From positions 1,569,193 to 1,633,192 of the forward strand of contig NZ_ALVU02000001.1 of assembly GCF_000332075.2 (NCBI RefSeq): a stretch of DNA of 64,000 nucleotides, read 5' to 3'. The position numbers were made by a program, and so were the translations under genes. Positions within the stretch are counted from its first letter, which is position 1; every line of letters begins with the position of its first letter. The DNA is from Synechocystis sp. PCC 7509. GTDB lineage: Bacteria > Cyanobacteriota > Cyanobacteriia > Cyanobacteriales > Chroococcidiopsidaceae. Under the pieces are notes generated by a model. It saw nothing but the letters and a program-made list of their open reading frames with translations, was not told the origin of the DNA and made no database searches. This document shows positions 25,573 through 35,327 of this stretch, in pieces.

Positions 25573-27174
25573 TTAGCTAACTAAAGCTGTGACATTTACT
25601 TGGGAAGTTTGAGCTTTTATTTTTGCTTCTTCTGCCAAATATTCGGCTAACTGAGTTTCAATTTCGACTTTGACAATTTCTCGGTACTCTAGAAAATGCT
25701 CGATTTGGGCGCAAGTTGACAAGTAACTGCTAATACCACCGCGATTGAAGCGATACATATTGAACAAGTTACGCCAGAAAGCATAACGAGTTTTGCGAAC
25801 TACCCCTTGTCGCCAGCAAATTGTCAAAAATGCCTGAATTACCTTTGAGTCAACCCCAGTTTTAGAAGAATTGCCTTTATCGGGATATTTGGCTTCGCCT
25901 AAAATGCGGAAGTGGCGATAGGTACGATCTAAAAACTTCTCTGGATCGTACAATTCCCAAAAAGCTGCAATATATTCCGTGGCTATTTCTTCCAAAGGAC
26001 GAGTGGGGACATAGTTCATCAACGTAGTTTGGTTGATGTTACCGTCTTTCGATCGCAGTCTGCCTTCTTTTTCGAGACGAATAGTTAAAGCTGTATCGGG
26101 TAATGCTTGCAGCATACTAAATATAGCTGTAGGAATTGAAGTTTTTTCGACAAATTTAACTACGCGATCGCCCGCGCCAGATTTTTCGCCATCAAAACCA
26201 ATAATAAACCCTGCCATAACTCTAAGCCCAGTGCGGGTTATAGCATAAACAGAATCGGTTAAGGAATCGCGGGTATTTTGAAACTTTTGCGTCAAAGTCA
26301 AGCTTTCTTCGTCCGGGGTTTCAATCCCCAAAAACACCGAACCAAAGTTACAATCAACCATCATATCCATCAATTCTTGGTCTTTTGCTAAATCAATTGA
26401 TGCTTCAGTAGCAAAAGAGAAAGGATAGCGTTTTTCTACCATCCATGGTTTTAAGTCTTTAAGAAACAACTTCACATTGCGTTTATTGCCAATAAAGTTG
26501 TCGTCTACCATAAAAATACTGCGTCGCCAGCCAAGCTCATAAAGATATTCTAATTCAGCGATAATTTGCGCCGGGGTTTTAGTCCGAGGTTTGCGTCCGT
26601 AAAGTACGATAATGTCGCAAAACTCGCATTGAAACGGACAACCGCGCGAAAACTGTACCGACATTTCCGAATAAGCGTCAAATTTTAGCAAGTCAAAGCG
26701 GGGAGTTGGCGTATTGCTGACATCGGGTTTTTCGCCATTAACAGCCCGGAAAGTGCCGCTTTTTTCCCCTCTTTCAACGGCTTCTACAAACATCGGCAGG
26801 GTAATTTCCCCCTCATCCAAAATCAAAAAGTCTGCTCCCGCACCTTGGGCTTCAAGAGGTAAGGCTGTAGGGTAAGGGCCGCCCACCGCTACTAATTTAC
26901 CGCGTTTTTTTGCTTCTAGCACTTGGGCAAGCAAGTCTTTTTTCTGGACAATCATCGCCGAAAGAATCACCAAATCAGCCCATTGCCATATATCTTCGGT
27001 TATTTCGCTGACATTGCGATCAACTAGCTTAAATTCCCATTCTTGGGGCAAAATTGCCGCCACTGTAACCAAACCCAAAGGTGGTAACATGGCTTTTCGC
27101 CCTAACAATTCTAAAGTTTTTTCAAAAGACCAAAAGCTTTTAGGAAACAAGGGATATAAAAGTAAAACTTTCAC
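25573..27174 (-). CDS. B12-binding radical SAM protein
   Basis: 533 residues from a GTG (VKVLLLYPLFPKSFWSFEK) with GAGG upstream; family members begin at this point, although an ATG 54 bases upstream is in frame. The N-terminal ~130 residues form a B12-binding-like Rossmann domain; the radical-SAM motif is SRGCPFQCEFCD (Cys179, Cys183, Cys186), followed by FMVDDNFIGN. The C-terminal part corresponds to DUF4070. Such proteins modify lipids, hopanoids or other metabolites; the reaction here is unknown. A remnant of a second copy lies just upstream at 27303-27506. Confidence 0.85.
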   Translation of the reverse strand: MKVLLLYPLFPKSFWSFEKTLELLGRKAMLPPLGLVTVAAILPQEWEFKLVDRNVSEITEDIWQWADLVILSAMIVQKKDLLAQVLEAKKRGKLVAVGGPYPTALPLEAQGAGADFLILDEGEITLPMFVEAVERGEKSGTFRAVNGEKPDVSNTPTPRFDLLKFDAYSEMSVQFSRGCPFQCEFCDIIVLYGRKPRTKTPAQIIAELEYLYELGWRRSIFMVDDNFIGNKRNVKLFLKDLKPWMVEKRYPFSFATEASIDLAKDQELMDMMVDCNFGSVFLGIETPDEESLTLTQKFQNTRDSLTDSVYAITRTGLRVMAGFIIGFDGEKSGAGDRVVKFVEKTSIPTAIFSMLQALPDTALTIRLEKEGRLRSKDGNINQTTLMNYVPTRPLEEIATEYIAAFWELYDPEKFLDRTYRHFRILGEAKYPDKGNSSKTGVDSKVIQAFLTICWRQGVVRKTRYAFWRNLFNMYRFNRGGISSYLSTCAQIEHFLEYREIVKVEIETQLAEYLAEEAKIKAQTSQVNVTALVS

Positions 27175-27302
27175 GAAATATTTAACCTCTAATTTTGTTT
27201 TTAAACCAATCTGCTTTTTGTTGTTCAACCAAAAAGCGCTTTACGGGAAGTTCCAAAAATCCCCATCTTTGTTAATAACGTTATTGCACATATACACATA
27301 TA

Positions 27303-27506
27303 TTAGTGCTGCAAGGCGGCGGTTTTACTGGGTACAGCAGATTTTAGTTGTACCTCAGCTTCGTGAGTAAGAAACTCCTCAAGCTGACTTTCAATTTTTT
27401 GATCGCGCACGATTTGGCGGTACTCCATAAAATGCTCAATATGAGCGCAAGCCGCCAGATAATGTTCCGCAACTCCTGGATTGCGTTTAATTATATATAA
27501 CCTCAC
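27303..27506 (-). pseudogene. C-terminal remnant of a second radical-SAM gene
   Basis: The frame gives YLAACAHIEHFMEYRQIV followed by IESQLEEFLTHEAEVQ. This matches the last ~55 residues of the neighbouring radical-SAM protein (YLSTCAQIEHFLEYREIV, then IETQLAEYLAEEAKI). The B12 and radical-SAM domains are missing, so it is what remains of a tandem paralogue. The first ten residues of the frame (MRLYIIKRNP) are partly outside the homologous part. Translation is unlikely to give an active protein. Confidence 0.75.
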
Positions 27507-27739
27507 ACTATACTTTTTAGACGAGCTTAAAATTTATAGGCGCAAACTTGATTTAGGTTTGTAATTGTTTGTGAAATTGCTTCGTATTATAGGCGACTGA
27601 AGCCCTAATCGGTTAGCTAATCCTAGGCGATTTTAAGGGAAAATATTTATACAATTGTTACTTTAGATAGATGACAAAAATCTTAATCACTTTTTGGGTA
27701 TTTTAGATCCGCCAATCACAGGTATTTTTTTGGTAGCAA

Positions 27740-29020
27740 TTAGGCTTTTTTAGCTAACAGTGGGGAAGTAGCCAGTAAAGTGAGTTGCGCTTTTTGCCAT
27801 TGAATGCCAATTAAACTAATCATAAAGAGCATATAACCTGGTTCTTCCATCCAAGAAAAAATTGCTCCGTGAACGAGTATTGTGACTAGAAAAAATTGAG
27901 ATAGAGTATCGGGGCAAGTTTTCCATACTAAAACCCAGAGATATAGATAAACTCCAAGTCCAATAATTCCCAAGTCTCCCCATACACCCGCCCAAGAAAA
28001 GGTTAAGGAGAACATACTACTACCAGTAATTTTGTTGGTTAAAGGATGTGTATCATTGACAAGAAAAATAGTTTCTGCCACTTCAGGGTTGGAAGTTATA
28101 CCTAATGGTTGCAAAAGTTCTTGATAATCTGGAATTAACCAAGCTAATCGCCCAATAGAATGACCAGGACCAATACCAAACAACCAGTCTAGAGGCGAAC
28201 TGTAATAAGAATTAATAATCGGAAAAACTGAAAATTTTACGCCAATTCCCTGCAAAATTCTATCATCTTTACCCCAAAAAGACAAAGATGAAGAAAACGC
28301 AATTTGGGCAAACCAATAGGTTAAACCAATAATAATTATTGCGATCGCTAAGTATTTTATTATCTCTCCTAAATTTTTGAGTTTTGTAAAAATTATAATT
28401 ACAAAAGAAACTACAAACACAATTAATACTTGTTTGGAGTCAGAAAAGCTAATATCCGCAGCAAAAATAACGCCTACTAATATTCGCAGCCACAGAGCTA
28501 ACTTAGGATAAGTCATCACAAAAAAGACCGCCACAGCTAAAGCGATCGCCCCACCAACATGATGACCTGCTCCTTGTCCAGTAAAAACCCCTTGTACATC
28601 GTCGGGATCTGGAGAACGAATAATAAAAAATTGGTAATAAATAATAATAATGTGAATAGCGCTAAAAATCATCAGCCATGTTTTAAATTGCTCGTTACTG
28701 GTCTGAGATATAGGGATACTTGTAATTACCATCAACAACAAAAATGGTTCAGCAAGCAGCAAAAAACTTAAAACTATATTGAGAAAACCAGCATTGTTAA
28801 TAAGGGCGCTAGCAGTAATTGTAGTAAATAAAATGAATAGACCAATAAAAAATTTTTTTGAGGTCAAAGTTGTAATTTTAGGAACAATCGAACCAGTAAG
28901 CAATAATACAAAAGGAAAGTGAAGAAAGTTAATTAATGCTGGCGCTCCCATTGCTGTTAGAATACGCGGAAAAAAAACTACGGCGATAAAGATTATTATT
29001 AAATTAGAAATCTTAATCAT
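27740..29020 (-). CDS. Wzy/O-antigen-ligase-like membrane protein
   Basis: 426 residues with about eleven membrane helices and a longer hydrophilic loop (from about residue 265 to 345) between late helices, the topology of polysaccharide polymerases and O-antigen ligases. Sequence signs are weak, as usual for these proteins; DISFSDSKQVLIVFVVSF resembles the central helix. It would join repeat units in the periplasm. It is the last gene of the - strand exopolysaccharide run, 118 bp after a GT4 gene. Confidence 0.6.
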   Translation of the reverse strand: MIKISNLIIIFIAVVFFPRILTAMGAPALINFLHFPFVLLLTGSIVPKITTLTSKKFFIGLFILFTTITASALINNAGFLNIVLSFLLLAEPFLLLMVITSIPISQTSNEQFKTWLMIFSAIHIIIIYYQFFIIRSPDPDDVQGVFTGQGAGHHVGGAIALAVAVFFVMTYPKLALWLRILVGVIFAADISFSDSKQVLIVFVVSFVIIIFTKLKNLGEIIKYLAIAIIIIGLTYWFAQIAFSSSLSFWGKDDRILQGIGVKFSVFPIINSYYSSPLDWLFGIGPGHSIGRLAWLIPDYQELLQPLGITSNPEVAETIFLVNDTHPLTNKITGSSMFSLTFSWAGVWGDLGIIGLGVYLYLWVLVWKTCPDTLSQFFLVTILVHGAIFSWMEEPGYMLFMISLIGIQWQKAQLTLLATSPLLAKKA

Positions 29021-29138
29021 TTGTTGGCAGATACTATTATCTGTCGTCTTGGATATAAGCGATTCATTAAGCTTTACAAGAATCGATAGTTTGCTAGAAA
29101 ATTAGTTAGTTGAAGCTTTTTTTGAGAAATTGCTATAG

Positions 29139-30302
29139 CTATTGCCTCCGAATTGTGGCATATATTTCCATTATTCTCCTATAGTTTTCTTTGGCAGTGT
29201 ACTTAGTTTCAAATTCATTTCGAGCCTCTTGCCGCATCTTTGCCATTTCCTGGGAATGGGTCAAAGCCCACTCAATTTTAATTGCTAGATCCTCTGCGTC
29301 GCCAGGACGAAAGTGTAATCCATTGCGGTCAGATTCTACTAATTCAGAAATCGCCCCTACTTGAGAAGCAATAACTGGAGTTCCCTTGGCAAAAGCCTCA
29401 ATCGCTACTCGTCCAAAAGTTTCATAGCCAATAGTCGGAAACACTAAAAACGTGGCATTGCCGATCAGTTCGTAGACTTCGGGCAAAGGTTTACGTCCCA
29501 GCCATTCGATACCTCGATCTAAATTCACCGCTTCAGCTACTTGTGCCGCTAACGGCCCTTCGCCAACAATTTTGAGTGGAACTTTTTTATCTAACTTTTG
29601 CCATGCTGATAGCAAAGTGCTAATGCCTTTTTCTGGCGATAAGCGCCCGACATAAAGAGCATAACCGCCGCGTCCGTCTCCAATAGTCGGGTCGGGATGA
29701 ACAAAGTTAGGTTTAACAGCGATTTTCTCTTTAGGAAAACCTGCTTGAATAAACTTATCGCGGGCAAACTCGCTAAGGGTAATATACTTATCTACCATTT
29801 GATTCCAAGTAGGTAGAATTCGGTGGGTTGTTAGCATGGTAGTTAGTACGCTAGTGGCGGCGCGGCTACCTCGGTAGCAGGAATGCAGCACCGCCGGCCA
29901 AGGCACAAACTTACCCAAACAGTCCTCACAAACGCGATCGTCGCGGAAAAAGAAGCCGTTAGGACAAAGCAGGCGGTAGTTACGGAGAGTTTGAATAACT
30001 GGTACTCCCTCAGCCTTGGCTGCATAGTGGACTGAAGGCGAAATCAAGGGGAAAAAATTTTGGACGTGGACTAAATCGTAAACCTGTTCTTTGAGCCGAT
30101 GTCTCAGTGTATTGTAAGCTTCGGTAGACCAAACTGTTTTGATTGCCGTGGAAATTGCTCCTAAATCAGCTACGCGATCGTTATTTTCCTCGTAAGTCTC
30201 AACTACATGACCATTTTGCTGCAAAAGCTTTTCCTCAGCTTCACGGGATTCATCTTCTCCACCACGAATCTGATAGCGATTATGCACGCTTAAGATACGC
30301 AT
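29139..30302 (-). CDS. glycosyltransferase family 4
   Basis: 387 residues, GT-B fold. The second domain begins at ALYVGRLSPEKGISTLL and holds the E-x7-E donor motif in YETFGRVAIEAFAKGTPVIA. The first domain has the cysteine cluster RLLCPNGFFFRDDRVCEDC and a further cysteine, typical of a GT4 subgroup and possibly zinc-binding. It uses a nucleotide sugar to extend a lipid-linked oligosaccharide at the inner membrane face. Sugar unknown. Confidence 0.88.
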   Translation of the reverse strand: MRILSVHNRYQIRGGEDESREAEEKLLQQNGHVVETYEENNDRVADLGAISTAIKTVWSTEAYNTLRHRLKEQVYDLVHVQNFFPLISPSVHYAAKAEGVPVIQTLRNYRLLCPNGFFFRDDRVCEDCLGKFVPWPAVLHSCYRGSRAATSVLTTMLTTHRILPTWNQMVDKYITLSEFARDKFIQAGFPKEKIAVKPNFVHPDPTIGDGRGGYALYVGRLSPEKGISTLLSAWQKLDKKVPLKIVGEGPLAAQVAEAVNLDRGIEWLGRKPLPEVYELIGNATFLVFPTIGYETFGRVAIEAFAKGTPVIASQVGAISELVESDRNGLHFRPGDAEDLAIKIEWALTHSQEMAKMRQEARNEFETKYTAKENYRRIMEIYATIRRQ

Positions 30303-30362
30303 TTTTTCTAATCCCCCTTTAAAACTGATATTACTTTTACCGTCACGAAAGCCAAACAGAAA

Positions 30363-31637
30363 TTAAGTAGGGACTTTAACTTTGTCCAAATTGAGAACAT
30401 CGTCATAGAGGTTAAGTAAAAACTGACCCTTGGCTTCCCAGCCATAAGCTTCAACTATACGTTTTTGTCCCGCTTGCCCCATCTGCATCCGCAAATCTGC
30501 ATCTTGAGCTAGACGAGTCATAGCTTCAGCTAAGTCTTGTACTACTTGCTCCGGTGTGTGGGCGGAAACTTTGAAGCCAGTTTCTTCGGTAACTTGGATC
30601 GCTGGACCTCCTAAATCCAAACAGATTACTGGGCGGCCGGCGGCCATTGCTTCCAAGGAAACCCATCCCCCCGAATCGTGCAAGCTGGGATGGACTAAAG
30701 CTGTACACTCTCCTAGCCTTTGTAAGGTTTGATCGCGAGGTAGCTTACTCCAGAACTTAACTTGCTCAGTAATACCTAATTCTTCGGTAAGCTCTTGAAG
30801 TTGCTTTGCTTCTGGCCCATCACCAATAATCCAATACTCAGCATCCGGTAAATTAGCCTGCGCAAAAGCTCGGATTCCCAAATGAAAGCCTTTCCAGTGT
30901 AAAAGCCTACCGATGGAAATAAAACGAGGTTTTTGGCAGACAACGGGTAGTTGCATCAGGCAATTAAAATCAGCTTCGGGTAAACTTGCTACCTCACATA
31001 GTTCTACTCGTTTGCAACCCAAAGCAGATAAACGTTTGGCTGTATCCTGCGTAGCTGCTAAAGCCACAACACTTCGTCGAGCAGTAAGGTTTACAAGTGG
31101 ATCGCGCTCTCCCACCCACCTAGCAATGTCTCGCAAAGTTTCGTAAGTTTTCCCACGCAAGCCGAAATCTTGCCAAAAAGCTTTTGGTGCAGATTCTCCA
31201 CCGCCCACAGGGCCCCAAACAAAAGGTACTGGCAGCAGCGCCAGGAAACTAGGTCCCCAATATTTTACATAAGTTACATGGTGGCTTAGGTCAAAGCCAA
31301 TTTCAGATTGAAGCTGGCGCGCTAATCCGTAAGCTCCAATCTGCCATAGATAGTAGTGCAACTGTACTCCTTTTTGTTCCCGCTTCCACCATTGCACCCA
31401 CGCAGGCAAATCGTAATATACGAAGTGAAGTTGAGGAATTGGATTAATAGCTAACTCCGCTTCAATAAATGGGCGATTATCATTCCGGGTAATTGCCCAG
31501 ACTTGATGCTGCTTAACCAATTCCCGAACTGTGTTCCATCCTATGCCTGGATCAGAGCCATTGCCTGGTCTACAAGCATAAGTTGAGATCAGCACTTTTA
31601 AGGGTTTTGTTTTCTCCTGAATTTGGATAATTTGCAT
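30363..31637 (-). CDS. glycosyltransferase family 4
   Basis: 424 residues, GT-B fold. The first domain opens with VLISTYACRPGNGSDPGIGW, an acceptor-side glycine motif. The second domain begins at RFISIGRLLHWKGFHLGIRA; the donor motif is HDSGGWVSLEAMAAGRPVIC. The opening and the VWGPVGGGE segment place it with GT4 enzymes of cyanobacterial capsule clusters. It lies 60 bp upstream of the next GT4 gene in the same direction. Confidence 0.88.
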   Translation of the reverse strand: MQIIQIQEKTKPLKVLISTYACRPGNGSDPGIGWNTVRELVKQHQVWAITRNDNRPFIEAELAINPIPQLHFVYYDLPAWVQWWKREQKGVQLHYYLWQIGAYGLARQLQSEIGFDLSHHVTYVKYWGPSFLALLPVPFVWGPVGGGESAPKAFWQDFGLRGKTYETLRDIARWVGERDPLVNLTARRSVVALAATQDTAKRLSALGCKRVELCEVASLPEADFNCLMQLPVVCQKPRFISIGRLLHWKGFHLGIRAFAQANLPDAEYWIIGDGPEAKQLQELTEELGITEQVKFWSKLPRDQTLQRLGECTALVHPSLHDSGGWVSLEAMAAGRPVICLDLGGPAIQVTEETGFKVSAHTPEQVVQDLAEAMTRLAQDADLRMQMGQAGQKRIVEAYGWEAKGQFLLNLYDDVLNLDKVKVPT

Positions 31638-31697
31638 TTTATAGATTGCCTCTAGGGATTGTTAATTAGGTTTTATGATTTAACTGAACTTGGATTG

Positions 31698-32825
31698 TTA
31701 TCTTATTTGACCGATCATTTTTTCATATTCTGTGGCGATCGCCTTAGCGGTTGCTTCCCATGTAAAAAGTTTTGCTCTGTTTAAGCCTTTTTCTCTCAAC
31801 GATTGACGGTAATTAGAGTCTTGATAAAGACGCTCTACCGCCGCTACCATTGCTGACACATCCGTTGGTTCTGTTAATACTCCCGCATCGCCTACTACTT
31901 CCGGTAAGGATGTAACATTTGCCGCAATAACTGGCGTACCACAAGCCATTGCTTCGATGACAGTCATCCCAAAGCCTTCGTAATGGGAGGGCGACAATAG
32001 TACGTCCGCAGCATTATATATTTCAACTAAAGTTTGTTTGTTTGGCTTACCTAAATAACTGACAGATGTTTCTAAAGCTTGAGTTTGAATGAAAGTTTTT
32101 TGTTCTTCAGTAAAATCTGCACCTACTTTCCACAAATGAATAGAGAATCCTTGAATTTTTAAAGCGGCTAGAAGTTTTAAAATTGTAGAAACATTCTTGC
32201 GTGGATGGTTAGAGCCAACGTGAAGCAAACACATTGTTTCTGCCGAAATATGGTGTTGAGAGCGAAAAAATGCCACTTTGTCTGCGGCCAGAGGATGAAA
32301 TAAAATTTCAACCGCATCAGGCACAATAGCTATTTGCTCTTTGTTTATATCAAGTTGTTGGACTATATCTTTTGCTGTGTGAGCAGAGACAGCAATAATG
32401 CGATCGGCTTTTTTTAGACCTTGAACTGCATATTTCCAAACTGCCATGCTAATCGCCGGAATACGTGCTTGATTAGTAACATTTTCTGGGTTAACAAGGT
32501 TGATTAAATCGTGACAAGTTACTACTATAGGCTGATGGTTTTTTTTCAACCAATAAATCAAATGCCCGTCGCTATGGTCGATCACATGAAATAGGTCTGC
32601 TTTTTTTTGTTTGAGAGTCAGGGGATAGCGCCAATAACGTTCGTAGTATTTCTCTAACCCCGTTAACCAAGAATTATTTTTTTGCTGTTGCCGATCGTCC
32701 ATTGGTGCTATTTCAACAATTTCCCACTCTGGCCTAGATGCTTTAAGTCCTGCAACTAAACCATCGGCATAAACATCCATGCTGAAAGAAGCTCCCGCCG
32801 CCCTACGCAAAATTGCTACACGCAT
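31698..32825 (-). CDS. glycosyltransferase family 4
   Basis: 375 residues, GT-B fold. The second domain has LLHVGSNHPRKNVSTILKLL and the donor motif HYEGFGMTVIEAMACGTPVI. The N-terminal domain contains HVIDHSDGHLIYWLKKN, typical of mannosyltransferase-like GT4 enzymes. The start codon overlaps the stop of the previous gene by one base (TAATG), a sign of translational coupling. Confidence 0.9.
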   Translation of the reverse strand: MRVAILRRAAGASFSMDVYADGLVAGLKASRPEWEIVEIAPMDDRQQQKNNSWLTGLEKYYERYWRYPLTLKQKKADLFHVIDHSDGHLIYWLKKNHQPIVVTCHDLINLVNPENVTNQARIPAISMAVWKYAVQGLKKADRIIAVSAHTAKDIVQQLDINKEQIAIVPDAVEILFHPLAADKVAFFRSQHHISAETMCLLHVGSNHPRKNVSTILKLLAALKIQGFSIHLWKVGADFTEEQKTFIQTQALETSVSYLGKPNKQTLVEIYNAADVLLSPSHYEGFGMTVIEAMACGTPVIAANVTSLPEVVGDAGVLTEPTDVSAMVAAVERLYQDSNYRQSLREKGLNRAKLFTWEATAKAIATEYEKMIGQIR

Positions 32826-34030
32826 TATTGTTGCCCCTCAGAATCTTTCTGCTTTATAGCTTTGCGCCATAGTTCCAGCGATCGCTCGGCAATGCGTTCG
32901 TGAGTATAATTTTCTTTGGCTCTAGTCAGGCTATCTTGTTCTAATTGTTGCCGCCAAGGGCGATCGCCTATCATCCGCTCTAAAATCGCTGCTAGTTGCC
33001 CCGCATCTCCTTCGCTAAACACTAAGTCCGGTCGTCCAATCACGTTAGGAATCTCGCCGCAACTAGAACCGATAACGGGTATGCCCATTGCCATCGCTTC
33101 AATAAGTACGTGACCAAACTGCTCTTTCCATTCTGGGACACTACGCGAAGGCAGAACTAAAACATCAAACTTGCTCATTTCTGCTGGTACTTCGTCGTGG
33201 CGCACGCCGCCTCTCCAGGTAATTAGATCGGCTACATTTTGCTTTTGCGCTTCTTGACGCAGCATTTCCTCCTCCGCTCCCGATCCACACAGGACAACTT
33301 GACACTCTAAGGCGCGATCGCGCAGTTGACTTACCGCCGCTATCAACACGTCAATGCCTTTTTGGTGTGCTAGTCTACCGACAAAGCCGACAATCAACGG
33401 GCGATCGCTTGGCGGCGGACGCAAACCTGGATGAAATAGGGTTGTATCTACGCCCATTTGGGGCATGACTTCAATTAGTCCGGTGTAACCCCATCGGCGC
33501 AATAATTCTTCCCCATCAAGATTTCCCGCAATGATTAGTTGGGCGGTATTCAAGACAAACTGACGCAGTTGGGTACGAACTATTGATAACTGGCGATCTC
33601 TATTTTCCCAACAAAAAAGCACTAAGGGTTTACCTGTAAACCTAGCCCAAAGCGCAAATTCAAAAGCTGCTAAAGAGAATACTTCTTGCTCGACTTGAAT
33701 TATATCAGGACAAAAATCGGCGATCGCCTGCCCCATTACCCAAGGTGGATAAAAGTATGCACCAACTTTCCCTTCAAACCACACTTTTGCTGGATATAGT
33801 TGGATATTTGGATAGGGTGTTTCAACTTCAAACCGCTTTCCCCATGCCTTCGCTTGCCATTTTTGGGGGACAAGCAAGCCAACGGTTGCTTGATTTGTGG
33901 CGGCGATCGCATTTAATTTGCCTTGATTTACTCCTACTACATAAGTATGGCTAACAAAAAGTACGCGTAAGCCGGAATTGGTGGGACTGTTTGTTTGAGT
34001 CTCATCTTTACAAATATCGGTGCTATTCAT
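32825..34030 (-). CDS. glycosyltransferase family 4
   Basis: 401 residues from the ATG that overlaps the upstream stop by 8 bp; a start 24 bases further upstream is also in frame. The second domain begins at LIVGFVGRLAHQKGIDVLIA; the donor motif is WKEQFGHVLIEAMAMGIPVI. The N-terminal domain has LRVLFVSHTYVVGVNQGK. Overlaps with both neighbours place it in a tight operon. Sugar specificity cannot be read. Confidence 0.88.
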   Translation of the reverse strand: MNSTDICKDETQTNSPTNSGLRVLFVSHTYVVGVNQGKLNAIAATNQATVGLLVPQKWQAKAWGKRFEVETPYPNIQLYPAKVWFEGKVGAYFYPPWVMGQAIADFCPDIIQVEQEVFSLAAFEFALWARFTGKPLVLFCWENRDRQLSIVRTQLRQFVLNTAQLIIAGNLDGEELLRRWGYTGLIEVMPQMGVDTTLFHPGLRPPPSDRPLIVGFVGRLAHQKGIDVLIAAVSQLRDRALECQVVLCGSGAEEEMLRQEAQKQNVADLITWRGGVRHDEVPAEMSKFDVLVLPSRSVPEWKEQFGHVLIEAMAMGIPVIGSSCGEIPNVIGRPDLVFSEGDAGQLAAILERMIGDRPWRQQLEQDSLTRAKENYTHERIAERSLELWRKAIKQKDSEGQQ

Positions 34031-35162
34031 ATCGGTTTCCTTTTGCTTCTTCAATGCCTTTGAGTATTGCCAAAGCTGTTTGCTCCCAAGAAAACAACCT
34101 CGCTACTCGTTCTCGACCAGCCAAACCCATTGCAAAGGTTTTTTGTGGGTCTTCCATAGCCGCGATCGCCGCCCCAGCGAGTAAATCTACCCGATCGAGC
34201 GGTACTAACCAACCTGTAACATCTTTTTCAACTATTTCTGGCACCGAACCAACATCGTAGGAAATCACTGGTAGTCCCGCCGCTTGTGCTTCGGCGATCG
34301 CTCTCCCAAAGGATTCCGCATGAGATGGCAATATAGCTAAGTCTGCGCTTTCCAACTCGCGGGCTAAAGCTATTGAATCCAATCGTCCTAGTAAAATAAC
34401 TTTGTCTTCAATACCGCGATCGCGGGCTGCTTTTTTTACTAATTCTTCATTGCCCCACCCGGCTATTTTCAGTGTCCAGGAATGTTGACTTTGAGCAGCT
34501 ACAGTTCCCAATGCTTCAATAACATCAAAAACTCCTTTTAAAGGCGCTAAAGATCCATAAAAAATTAGTTGAGATACTTCTCCTCTATAGATTCGTTGCA
34601 CTTTGCCAAATACTGTATCTATGCCGCGATGGATAGTTTTAATTCGTTCCGGTGCGACTTGAAATAAAGTTATTAATTCGTTTCGCGTAAAATTTGACGA
34701 TACAAATACTACGTCCGCAGATTTCAATGGTCGCCAACGAAACCAGGCATCGGTTACTGCTTTAACAAGCGGTAGCTTAGTTTTTCTCTTTACCCAAGTT
34801 TCGTAGGAGGGAGAAGATGCGATCGTGCCAAATACAATGTTTTTTGCCTGTAAAAGTTTAGGCAGAAAAGCAGCCTCGTAATCCCAACTCAACACTGCGT
34901 CTATATTTTTATTTGCAATCAGCCTTTGCACGCTTTTTGCTACATTTATGCCGTTGAATAAGTAATGTATCCGGCTGGGTGGTACGGGCATAACTTGAGC
35001 TGAACTAGCTTTTAGTTCTACCGTTGGATCGTTCGATACAGGTACGAGGAATACATCGACACCTAATTTTTGCAAATGTTGAGCAATTTGCAGGCAACTT
35101 AGCGTCCCACCTCCAGGACTACTTAGGGAATGTTGATGGGTAATAACAATGCACTTGCTCAT
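34023..35162 (-). CDS. glycosyltransferase family 4
   Basis: 379 residues, GT-B fold. SSPGGGTLSCLQIAQHL at the N-terminus is the acceptor-side glycine loop. The second domain begins at QLIFYGSLAPLKGVFDVIEA and the donor motif is HAESFGRAIAEAQAAGLPVI. It starts 166 bp after the GT2 gene, so a separate promoter is possible, and it overlaps the next gene by 8 bp. Confidence 0.88.
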   Translation of the reverse strand: MSKCIVITHQHSLSSPGGGTLSCLQIAQHLQKLGVDVFLVPVSNDPTVELKASSAQVMPVPPSRIHYLFNGINVAKSVQRLIANKNIDAVLSWDYEAAFLPKLLQAKNIVFGTIASSPSYETWVKRKTKLPLVKAVTDAWFRWRPLKSADVVFVSSNFTRNELITLFQVAPERIKTIHRGIDTVFGKVQRIYRGEVSQLIFYGSLAPLKGVFDVIEALGTVAAQSQHSWTLKIAGWGNEELVKKAARDRGIEDKVILLGRLDSIALARELESADLAILPSHAESFGRAIAEAQAAGLPVISYDVGSVPEIVEKDVTGWLVPLDRVDLLAGAAIAAMEDPQKTFAMGLAGRERVARLFSWEQTALAILKGIEEAKGNRYE

Positions 35163-35327
35163 TCACTTTTAATCACTCTAACGACATAATCCATAGTTAT
35201 TTTACTTAAGATGAGAATATTATTTAATTATGATAATTATGCTACATATTGTTTGACTGGCAAGTCTTTAACTATACAATATTGAGATTTTCTGATAGTA
35301 GTAGCTAATATAAACAATCGTTATGTT

